Of a stretch of DNA of 64,000 nt, positions 49,094 to 61,000 are shown piece after piece. The translations under genes and the position numbers were made by a program. The stretch is from Asterias rubens (taxonomy: Eukaryota; Echinodermata; Asteroidea; Forcipulatida; Asteriidae): contig NC_047065.1 in the NCBI RefSeq assembly GCF_902459465.1, positions 7,509,521 to 7,573,520 on the forward strand, in the 5' to 3' direction. Position 1 is the first letter of the stretch. Each line of letters opens with the position of its first letter. The notes under the pieces are model-generated. The model did no database searches, was not told where the DNA came from, and saw only the letters and a program-made list of their open reading frames with translations.

Positions 49094-52000
49094 TCATGAG
49101 GTCATACATCGAGTGAACTTGGATTTACTGGCGTCATCACCGTGACCAGTTGCTGAGTCCACATCCATGTCCTTTGTCATCAGATCATCCATGTCCAGAT
49201 AGTGTGCTATTGTGAACGGAGACTTGATGTCGCCGTCTATTAAGACATTGACGATGGCCTTCCACTTGTCAAACTGAATGCATGAACTCTGCCAAAGGAA
49301 AAGGAAAACAGAAGACGTTATCTTAGTACGAGTAAACATGCAGCTACAACCAGCTGGAAGTGTTGACCTCTGAAAAAATCTGTTAAAATGGTCAGTATAG
49401 GGAAAAATTATACATCATAAAGATGGGAAAAAAAATTCAAGTAAACATTGTTTGTATTGATTGAAGCTTTGCATTGTGTGGATAAATGACAAGAAACTAT
49501 AAATAAATAGTAAAATTTTGTGGGAATGATGGCTCTCACCGGAGTGGTCTCATTGTTTGGCAATCACTTGATAATTAGGTGAGGTTTGCCGTGGCACCAT
49601 GTCTAAATCTCTTATGAGTAGTGTTGGTTCTGAAACGAACCGGTAGTTGACAACTCAATGTTTTGAGCTAAGCTCAGCTTATCCTGTTCCTGTAACATCG
49701 GGCAAAGCCCAACTACCAGTTCATCTCCAAGGCAGTACTTAAAGGCAGTGGACACTATTGGTAATTACTCAAAATAATTATCAGCATAAAACCTGTAATG
49801 GGGAGAGGTTGATAGTATAAAACATTGTGAGAAACGGCTCCCTCTGAAGTGACGTAGTTATCAAGAAAGAAGTAATTTTCCACGAGTTTGATTTCAAGAC
49901 CTCAAGTTTAGAATTTGAGGTCTCGAAATCAAGCATCTGAAAGCACACAACTTTGTGTGACAAGGGTGTTTTTTCTTTCATAATTATCTCGCAACTCCGA
50001 CGACCAATCAAGCTCAAATTTGCACAGGTTTGTTATTTTATGCATATGTTGAGATACATCAAGTGAGAAGACTGGTCTTTGACAATTACCAATAGTGTCC
50101 ACTGTCTTTAAAGACACAGGACACTATTGGTAACTGTCAAAGACCAGTCTTCTCACTTGGTGTATCTCAACACCCTTGTCACACGAAATCAAATTTGTGG
50201 AAAATTACTTCTTTCTCGAAAACTAAGTTACTTCAGAGGGAGCCGTTTCTCACAATGTTGTATACTATCAACAGCTCCCCACTACTTGTTACCAAGTAAG
50301 GTTTAATGCTAATAATTATTTTGAGTTATTACCAAGAGTGTCCACTGCCTTTAAGCAGCATCTAGCAACAAGAGTCCAGCATTTTCCTGAAGACGATCAA
50401 AGTATACTGAACATTGAGTTGTCAACTAACGGTTCTTTTGAGAACCAACACTACTCAAAAGAGATTTACACAAACCTCACTGTATACTCCCACTATGCAA
50501 AGTTACTAATCCTACTTGGTTACTGGATACCCGAACAAACTAGTCATATCCCCACTACATTTTTAAGTAACACAACTTGTCATTAATTTGTTACAAAGGC
50601 AGTGGACACTATTGGTAATTACTCAAAATAATTGTTAGCATAAAACCTTACTTGGTAACTAGTAATGGAGAGAGCTGTCGATAGTATAAAGCATTGTGAA
50701 AAATGGCTCCCTCTAAAGTAAAGTAAGTTTTGAGAAAGAAGTAATTTTCCACGAATTTGATTTCGAGACCTCAGAATTAGATTTTGAGGTCTCGAAATCA
50801 AGCATCTGAAAGCACTACGTGTGATAAGGGTGTTTTTTTCTTTCATTATTATCTCGCAAATTCCCTGACCAATTGAGCTCAAATGTTCACAGGTTTGCTA
50901 TTGTATGCATACGATGAGATACACGAAGTGAGAATACTGGTCTATGACAATTACCAATAGTGTCCAGTGTCTTTAAGTTACCATGTTTCAATTTTGGGGA
51001 TGAACAAAGGAAAAATTATCTTTCCCCGAGTCCTGTGAAAAAAATATCACAGTCATGTTACCCGGGTGCTAACACACATCGGTGTATGGGTAAAAACCAA
51101 AATTAATATTCTTTATCCCCGATGCAAATTTAAATCTCTTATAAAAATTTATTTATTTCACTGAGTAATTATAGATAAGGAATGTTCAGCTTGATGTACC
51201 TTTTCCAGTTGTGTAGAGTCCTTGTCTTTATGTAGGTAGTGATCCCTCCAGAAAAACACAAGCTCTCTGAAACATAACGCAACATCCAATATCAAGTAAA
51301 AGGGTGAACACTTCATTCATTTAGGGGAGAAATGCAGAATTAAACAAGCAGTAACTTGAGGTAACTCGACCTAGAAGCCTAACAGTCCCTGTTTACACTT
51401 GATCCAGAAAGTTGGATCAGACCCGGATCTTCAATTCAATTCATTTCAAAAATGGTTTATTAAAACATGTCTCGCAGTTAAAAACTGAATTGCACATGTC
51501 AACATCATGTTAAAAGAAAATATATCAAATAGATATTAACAAAGAAAAGGATCCTGCAATGTGAATGAACAGCTAGTGTAAACGCAAACAAAGCAGGATC
51601 AGACCTGGTTTAAGATCCTGCAATTTCAATCAATCTTTTTTATTTCTATGTTTTAGTCCGAAGACTAACCAAGTCAAGTTTAAAGATACAAAGCAGTGGA
51701 TGTAGACCAACCTGAAGTTCTGTAGTAGGAAGCCTGGTTTGAGTTGACTCTGCTCTTCATGTCTAAGATCAGATAGATACTCAGGTAACTCACAAGACCT
51801 CTCAGCAAACATGAGGAAGATGATGGTAGTATTCAGACAACTCACGTTCTCCTGTCAAGAGGGAATAACAAAATCATGAAAGGTCATTCTCAACAGAGAA
51901 AGTATAAAAAACATTAATGTTTGGTTTTAACAAGATAATAATAACAAGAGGTCGTTCAAAGGTCATTCTCAGCAGAGGAAGTCTAAGTTAAAGTAATGTT

Positions 52001-55000
52001 TAGTTTTAACAAGATTATTGGAGCAAGAGGTCGTTCAAAGGTCGTTTCTAGGAAGTGGAAGTCTATGATACATTAATGATGTTTGGTTTCAACGAGATGG
52101 TCGTGAAGAAGAACAACAGCAAAAACAACAAATACAAACAATTAAGCAAATGTTGCATCAAAGCAAAAATAGCAAAGCGCAACTACACATTGTTTATCTT
52201 ACTAGTTTACAAATATTGAGTGGCTCAGAGGGGAATGAAAGGAATATTATTGCAAGGTAAAATTTTGACTGTTCCATTTCACGAGGCAAGCCGAGTGAAA
52301 TGGAACTGTCCAACACATAACCGGCGATAATATTCCTTCCATTCCACGAGTTAAAGCCACTCAATATTTGTTTTATATAACTGACATATAAATCCTTGTC
52401 ATTTGATGTATTTTAAAAGTATAACATTATGAAAAATCACACAAATTACTGACAACCAAAAATCATATAGCGCCGCGTAGCGGCAACAATGCACAAATCG
52501 GACCACAACCTTTTGCACAGGTGCTCCTTTGTTTTAGCAGCGGCGCGGCGGCGCTGTACTGCTCAAAAACATTGGGAACAAGGATGATCCTAACTGTTGA
52601 ATGGAAATGCTATTCCGCATGGGCGAATGGGTCTTTTTGATCGCATGTGCAGATGGGAGTAATAGTGAATGTCACGTGAAGTAAGGTCCAATCAAATGAC
52701 AAGGATCAGTATGTCAGTTTTATAATACCTACTATTGTAGTCTGCCATACGTACCTGAGTTAAGATCTCAACATTGACCGTGTTGATAAGCTTGATAAGG
52801 AACTTCACTCTCACAGGTCTCTTGCGTACAAACTGAAGAAGGCGACAACTTCTCATCGCATACTCTGTAAACACAATTCAACATTAACGTTAGTTTCGAA
52901 CCCCAAAGTCTTCCAAAAATCTATGAGCCTTCAAAAAATTGTAGCAGAACATTTGACGCGAATGACCAAAGTAATGTACTCACTTGGTAAGCACTTTCCA
53001 GTACTGCTGTCCAACAAAGACTTATACGCTCACATATGCATAGCACCTGCCACAACAACCCTGCTGAGAAGTCGTCTTTGTTTAACTGGCCACGCTCTAC
53101 CTTCCTCAAACCAGCCACCTTGCGGACAGGGTGGAAGCTTTCGCTGCACCTACATATCACAGCTTATAGACGACCTCAACGTCATCGGCCTACAACACGA
53201 GCAAGCTGTTCAAGCTGCCCAGGATTGGCCTGGATGGCAGAGGCGAATTTCTAACATTGGACATACCGGTGGTCACAACGTCTCGAGCCGAGTTTGGCCA
53301 GAGTAGTGTCAACTATATATATTATATATACTCACCATAGTTATCAGGTTGCTCCTTCTGGAAGTGATCAAGGGTCAGTATTAGACATCTTATAAACATG
53401 TTGGAGTCAACGATGTTATCTGATACTAACTTCAAGAAAGACTCCATCTGAAATCAAAAGGAAATGAATAATACTTAACAACGCATTTCTGACTAAAAAA
53501 TAGTTAATGGCCTGAAGTTTCGACCCCAGCAGAGTCTTCCTCCAAGGCTAAAAAATGCATTTCTTGCAGTGCACCTCAAACACAATTTATAATCTGCGCA
53601 TGTTTTTTGTACGGAAAGTATTTGAGCAGAAGTAGATCCTTGATAAACCAAATTTTGATTTTGCACACAATTTCAAAGGATCTTGTTTGTTACGCAAGAA
53701 GAAATTGACACAGAGAGAAAAGCTTCTGAACCTCAAGCAAAGGTTTTGACAAAAGAGCGTCACTGCCAACATTAGAGTTAGAGATTGCTCAGTTGGTAAT
53801 CCCTGTATCTCTTAAAGATGCTATGTCAAATTTTTGGCCCCAAACATTAAAAAATAGATTTTTTTGAGTGAATGGCATTTCAAAGAGTATCACCCGCTCT
53901 AACGAAAAAAAAATTAACTTTTACTTTTAATGGTCAGAAACCATGACAAAAATTTAAAACGTTTCTTATAAAACACATAAGAATTGGTCACGTGATATAT
54001 ATTGTCGGGATCCCGACAAAAACTAATTTTGAGCACTTTATTTCACTTCTACTAATAATTGGCGGACTTTTTCGAGCAATGGCTCAAATGAAAACTTTCT
54101 CGACCCCCCATCAAAATACCTATTGAATTTTAAATCAAGATTTTTGGGTCAAATCGGCCAAAAATCTGACATAGCATCTTTAAGAAAACCTCTACTGTCA
54201 CAAGCAAATGGCAACTTCTTTTGCTAGAACTTTTTTATCTTCTACATTTCTGTCAAATATCAGAAGTAGTAATGTTCTGATATGTGAGGCCTGTATTCTA
54301 AATAAATCTGGACAATTCCAATTCAATTTTGAACAGTTGGCAGATATGCAAACAAAGGCAGCAAAGTTTGTCTGACCTTTTCTTCTGTCTCGATGAACTT
54401 GTTAAACCTCTTAAAGGCAACATGGTTGAACTTCATCAGCTCAGCCAGCAAGTCAAAGTTACTCTGTAGGACTTCTTTAGATTTGGTTCCTGTACTGATG
54501 ACGTTGGTCAGTATAACCTCTAGGAGACCCTTCCTTAGCAGGAAGGTCTGATCTGTGAAGGACGTCTTGCCACGAAGGAAGCTCTCGACAGACCTAGACA
54601 TCCAGAATCTGGACAAGAAAATTTTGCGTTTCGGTTGAAGTTGCAGTTTGTCAAAGGAGGGAAGGGAAGAGCCAGGTACAGCCGCCTGGCCCTTCCATAG
54701 CATACAGCCCAAATCAACAATTTTTTTATGTGTTTAAGATCATTTCTTGGTAAATTGAGAAAGATTTTTCAATTTAAAAGGTTTGGATGTTAATCTGACA
54801 TGCCTTATCTCTGCCTCTTTCTACACTTAGTCCCGTGTCATGTCAAAATAGCTTATCTCTGTGCTTGCTTTTCTCAAAATGTACCCCATACATAGCTAAG
54901 GGTGCACTGGCCTATATACTCGCCCCAGCATGCGCGCAGGCGGCCATTTTCTAAGTTAAAAAAACAGGCATCCCACAGCGTGTATTTGTGCGGCCATTTT

Positions 55001-58000
55001 GTAAGTTGACAAAACAGCATCGCTTAGCGTTCAATAAACACTAACTCGTTTGTGCAAGAAGCATCACCAGTGCGCCCTCTAGTTCTTATATATAACTCTA
55101 TGACCCCATATAAACATGACCTGGAGGAAGATGAGACACATGAGGGTGCTATTACACAGGGATGAACTGGGCTTTAGTATGAACAGGGCTTTAAATGTGT
55201 CAGGAAAGTAACATTTGCCTTTAAAGACAGTGGACACTATTGGTAATTGTCAAAGACCAGTCTTCTCACTCGGTGTATCTCAACATATGCATAAAATAAC
55301 AAACCTGTGAAAATTTGAGCTCAATCGATTGTCGAAGTTGCGAGATATTAATGAAAGAACGAAACACCCTGGTCACACAAAGTTGTGTGCTTTCAGATGC
55401 TTGATTTCGAGACATCAAATTCTAAACTTGAGGTCTCGAAATCAAATTTTGTGGAAAATAACTTCTTTCTCGAAAGCCTACATCACTTCAGAGAATGTTT
55501 CTCACAATGTTTTATATAATCAACCTCTCCCCAATACTCGTAATCAAGAAAGGTTTTATGATAATTATTTTGAGTAATTACCAATAGTGTCCACTGCCTT
55601 TAAGTGAGATTTATTTACATGTACAAAGACTACAAATTCCTACCTGAACGGCGATTCTGCTGGTTCTTTCTTTAGTACATCCACTAGTTTAGATAGGATT
55701 CCCTTTTGGCCTGTACATAGCAGAGATCTGTCAAAGCATAACAATGAAACAGTGCATTAAGTGGAAGACAAATTTTCCCTCTCTCTGTGGTGCTCCGTAG
55801 TAGGCAGCTCCAGGGGTGGATTTCACAAAGAGTTAAGACTAGTCTTATCTCTAGTTAGGACGCATTACTAGTCCTAACTTAGGACTAGCCGTATACGTTT
55901 TCCATATCTCCTAAGACTAGTCCTCCGTTAGGACTAGTCCTAACTCTTTGTGAAATCGACCCAAGACCATTCAACCCAATGGTCTGAATATCCAACAACG
56001 AAACAATGGGTGCGTTTGATTAGTTTTCCGCGGGTTGTCCGTGACATACTTGTGCGAATGAGCCCCTGACATGAGCTAATCGCACGCCAACTTCCCCTGC
56101 ATTCACACCAATGCATCTTGGGACAGCTGACCTGAACGACTTTCATTGTGTGCATAATAATTATTCTCAAGGTCAAAACTGCAATGCTGATAGTTTTTAA
56201 AGCCCATGTTGGAACAAAAGTAACAATCTGGGAATAAAAAACATACCTATTGCTCACAAAGTTGATGTTTTAAGGGTAATAATGTGTGTCAAACTTCCTT
56301 AAAGTGTCCCGCTGAATTACAAACAAATCTATCTACAGTGCACGTACGGTGCAATGGTGGTATATCGGCATGTTTGGATATTCTAGCGAGATAGGGTAAT
56401 GGTCTAGCACCCTCACTTACCTATCTATATCTTTGACTGCATCTAACGGTGGTATATCAGCATGTTTGGATATTCTAGCAAGATAAGGTATTGGTCTACA
56501 GGGCTCGAATTTCACGCTGGACCGCAGGCCCGAGGCCAGTGATTTTAGCTTCGGTCCAGTAAACTTTATGCCGAACAAGTCCGGCGCTCTTGTGTTTTTT
56601 TATGCATACTAATATAGTTACTATTACAAATAATTATATGAAATATATTATCTTTCATTACAAAATGTATTTCAATCTCATTTAAAATAAAAGTTTTTGT
56701 TTTACTTGTCGTCAAATCAGTGTTCTGAGCACGCCTGCGGAACGTCAATCCGTCCTTTTTTCACGTGCATCAGACTGTATACAAGTTTTCCATTCAGTTT
56801 ACTCATGCCCACACCTTGTACATCTAGTCTCAAACCATTTATGTTTATGCACCCGGGGAGTGAGCGAGTTGGGACGAGGGAATGATGTGTTGGTACCCGG
56901 CGCGGCGGCACACCTTAGTACAGCGATGTTTGTTTACCACTGACCATGTTTAAAGTCTGATACCTTACAAAGGAGTGTTGAATTTGCATTAAGAAGGTCT
57001 GGTTGCAATACCACACATCCCTGTGTAGCATGGATTAAAAGTAAGGTCTTGTTGCCAAACGTCTTGCTAAGTATGGCTACCAACAGTGATGAGCTTCTGA
57101 CTACTGCTGTCAAATTTTTTGTCAATCTTTTTATGACGATCTTTTTATGAATGCTGCACGCTGCAGTGTTTTGTTGGTGATTTGCCCATCATATCGGAAT
57201 ATTTTTTTTGAGGCGGCGAGAATGACGTGAAGTAGGTATATGGAACTTTATTGAATGGGTTTCATAAAAAAAAAAAAACCTACTAAGGGATGAAAAAGGC
57301 CTGCTGTTCTATCGTGTTAACTTTTTTTTTTCCTAATAAAATTTTGGTCTTGTAAAAAATCTTCCGGTCCAGTAAAAATTCTGAGCAACAAGCCCTGCGG
57401 TCTTGTGGACTTTTTCCCCAAATTCGAGCCCTGAGTCTAGCACCCTGACTTACCTATCTATACCTCTAAATGCATCTAGTGGTGGTATATCGGCATGTTT
57501 GGATATTCAAACCAGATAACTTATTGGTCTAGCACCCTGGCCTACCTGTCAATATCTTTGACTGCATCTAACGGTGGTATATCGGCATGTTTGGATATTC
57601 TAGCAAGATAAGGTATTGGTCTAGCACCCTGACTAACCTATCTATACCTCTAAATGCACCTAGTGGTGGTATAGCAGCAAGACTGGATATTCTAGCAAGA
57701 TTGATCTAGCACCCCGACTTACCTGTCAATATCTTTGACTGCATCTAATGGTGGTATATCGGCATGTTTGGATATTCTAGCAAGATAACGTATTGGTCTA
57801 GCACCCTGACTTACCTGTCAATGTCTTTGACTGCATCTAATGGTGGTATATCGGCATGTTTGGATATTCTAGCAAGATAACGTATTGGTCTAGCACCCTG
57901 ACTTACCTGTCAATATCTTTGACTGCATCTAACGGTGGTATATCGGCATGTTTGGATATTCTAGCAAGATAAGGTATTGGTCTAGCACCCTGACTAACCT

Positions 58001-61000
58001 ATCTATACCTCTAAATGCACCTAGTGGTGGTATAGCAGCAAGACTGGATATTCTAGCAATTGATCTAGCACCCCGACTTACCTGTCAATATCTTTGACTG
58101 CATCTAATGGTGGTATATCGGCATGTTTGGATATTCTAGCAAGATAACGTATTGGTCTAGCACCCTGACTTACCTGTCAATGTCTTTGACTGCATCTAAT
58201 GGTGGTATATCGGCATGTTTGGATATTCTAGCAAGATAACGTATTGGTCTAGCACCCTGACTTACCTGTCAATGTCTTTGACTGCATCTAATGGTGGTAT
58301 ATCGGCATGTTTGGATATTCTAGCAAGATAACGTATTGGTCTAGCACCCTGACTTACCTGTCAATGTCTTTGACTGCATCTAATGGTGGTATATCGGCAT
58401 GTTTGGATATTCTAGCAAGATAACGTATTGGTCTAGCACCCTGACTTACCTGTCAATGTCTTTGACTGCATCTAATGGCGGTATATCGGCATGTTTGGAT
58501 ATTCTATTCAGCTCATTGATTTCACCTCTTGTAAGGATAAGATACTTATTCCTGCAAAGGAAATAAAAAGTAAAATTATGACATATGATAATGACAGAAG
58601 TAGCTTACATGTAATTACTCATAGTGTGCATGTCACACTCTAATATACCAATCTTCAAACTCTAATATACCACATCCAAAATTAAGCAATTATTAATTAT
58701 CTGTGCTCTTTGAATCTCATGAATTCTTTAGAGGATTTTAAGGAGGGGGGGGGATACTCCTTTACAATAAAAAAAGGGTGTCTCAAAGTAAGGGACTTTT
58801 TTTTCCCTTCAAATTTCAAATAACTAATGTGATAGATTTCATTTCTAACAAAAATTCTGGTTGTGAAGCAAAGGACTCAGAGAAATTGAAACTTAATCAT
58901 TTAACTTGCCAAGAACCCCATGGAGAGAGAACAAAGAATGAAGTTTAAGTTTTAAATGTGGGAGGAAAATCCCCAGCGCATTATTCCAGGTAACCCACGC
59001 AATCAAAATGGGACTGAAAAAGGCAAGGAAAGCTACCACTACGCCAACTCACCCGCCCTTAAATGTGGGAAATTTATATGTTATTAAATGAAAAAATCTG
59101 CAAACTATAAGTGGTAGTTTTAAAATTTTGGTGGGTAAGTCCAAGTTAATTGTAAACTTACTCGTTCTGGTCACAGAAGCTGTGCACTAGCCTCAAGAAC
59201 TGCACCTTGAGTGCTACCTCAGGACTACAGTCACAATTCTCATTATGACCATGTAGAGGTCGTGACCTCAAGTTACATCTCCAGATGACCTTATCAAACA
59301 GGAGGTTCAGACCGGCCATCAACTTGAACTTGGACAGCATTTCATGAACCTTGAGAAGACAAAAATATCAAGAAAATAACTGGTTGGAACAGTCTTAGCA
59401 TAGACCATTTTCACGGTGTGGCCATCTTAATTTTACATTCCTTCCAACTCATTGTAACCAAACTGAGGCTGGACGAAATAATAGTCTGGTGCCATGTATG
59501 CGCAATGATTTGAGCATTCATTACTGTGATAGACCGTATAGAATAAACTCTTATTTGCTATAAAAGTCGCCATCTTGTAGGGCCAACCCTATGCGCGGCC
59601 AAACGCGTACTACAATGAAACGCGCAGCATGCAACATTTCTGGTTTGATTTCTACGGCACATGCATGCACGCACATGCGCCATGTTGTAGGGCAGATATT
59701 TGAACGGTCATATTCAATACGGTCTATTGGAAACAGGAAACATGACCAAAATAGTGACAGTGTGATAGAGGTCTATAACAGGAGTGCAGACCCTAGGCAC
59801 ACAATGATTTCTTGTGGCATATTCCACAGTTAAACATGTTACATTTACCATAAACGCAGGCCCGGGATTTCACCTTCCAGAGGGCACTTCCAATGGAAAA
59901 TCTTAAAGTCTATGGGCATCTTTCGAAGGGGCATTAAGGCCAGTGGCCTAGTGTAATTCTAGGCCTGCAATTACACAAAATATGTTCTCTGAATGTTTGT
60001 CACTTGAGTGATATGTTGAAATTTATTCTTCAAAATAGCAAATTCTAACACATCAAGCCCCCTAAAAATAGAATTTAGTTGCATCATTAAATAAGTTGAA
60101 TGATTAAATCATTGAATAGTACAGTTGCATCATTGAAGAAAAAAAGAAGAAAAAAAAGATCAAGAAAAAAATAAAAAACAGAAAACCAGGTTTCTAATAC
60201 CTATGGTCATTGTAACAGCCGATCTTATCAATGTACCTTTGTTCGCTGTTTACCAGTGAGCAGCAGACAGAGTACATAGAGTACTTCAACCTTGTACACC
60301 AGCTCATGCATTGTCCTCAAGGACTGAGGTATAGGCGCTGACAGGTCATGGAGAGGTAGATTGAGGTACACCCCATCATCGTTGGACACCTCGGCAAGGG
60401 CGTCAAAGGCTAATGAGCTATCTAGCCACGTCACCCAGCCTGCAATCTCATTAAACAGGTTGGGCATGTTACCCGTGGATGCAGAGTCTAAAAAAGAAAA
60501 TCACACTTACTTTTATAAATGTTCATTTGGATGGGAAATCGTCAGCAAAATCTATTCAAATAATATACATTCATAAATACCTCAGCCAGTTTATCCATTC
60601 TGATTGGTCGAGAGGGCTTCACGAGGGGTTGTTTGAACGGATGATATAACACCAGTAAAAAGTGTAGCAACATTGGCGTGACACGCGCGCTTGCACCTGT
60701 GATTATAAGAGAATTTCTTCATTCCTATTGGTCGCGAGCAACGACTGAAACAGTTGTGCAACATCACGCGATACGCGCGACGCGCACAGCATCTCCTTAT
60801 AAGGAGTTGTTTACCTTACCATTTCATAGCTGCAGGGGTGTTGTGTTAAAAGAAATCATTGAACAGTTATAATTTTGCATTTATTTTACCTTTTAATCAA
60901 AATGTTAAATGTTTTTTTACCGAAAAGGTATTTATGAAAGGGAATCAAAGTGTGTTGAATCGGTTTAAAACTAGTAGTTTAAACACGCCGAGGCCTGGTT

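Larger units (their letters stand above)
49604..50468. mobile_element. Foldback element hosting two TTAA MITEs, TRPC4AP last intron
   Basis: TAAATCTCTTATGAGTAGTG + TTGGTTCTGAAACGAACCGG + TAGTTGACAACTCAATG at the left is mirrored by CATTGAGTTGTCAACTAACG + GTTCTTTTGAGAACCAACAC + TACTCAAAAGAGATTTA at the right. Confidence 0.8.

Noticed and set aside
56717..56911. 64-codon minus-strand frame in the CAGGG element
   Set aside because: No transposase motif recognised; treated as element interior.
56324..58551. CRISPR-like array
   Set aside because: The repeats are head-to-tail 92-bp units without unique spacers, in a eukaryotic intron, and the unit copies an adjacent exon.
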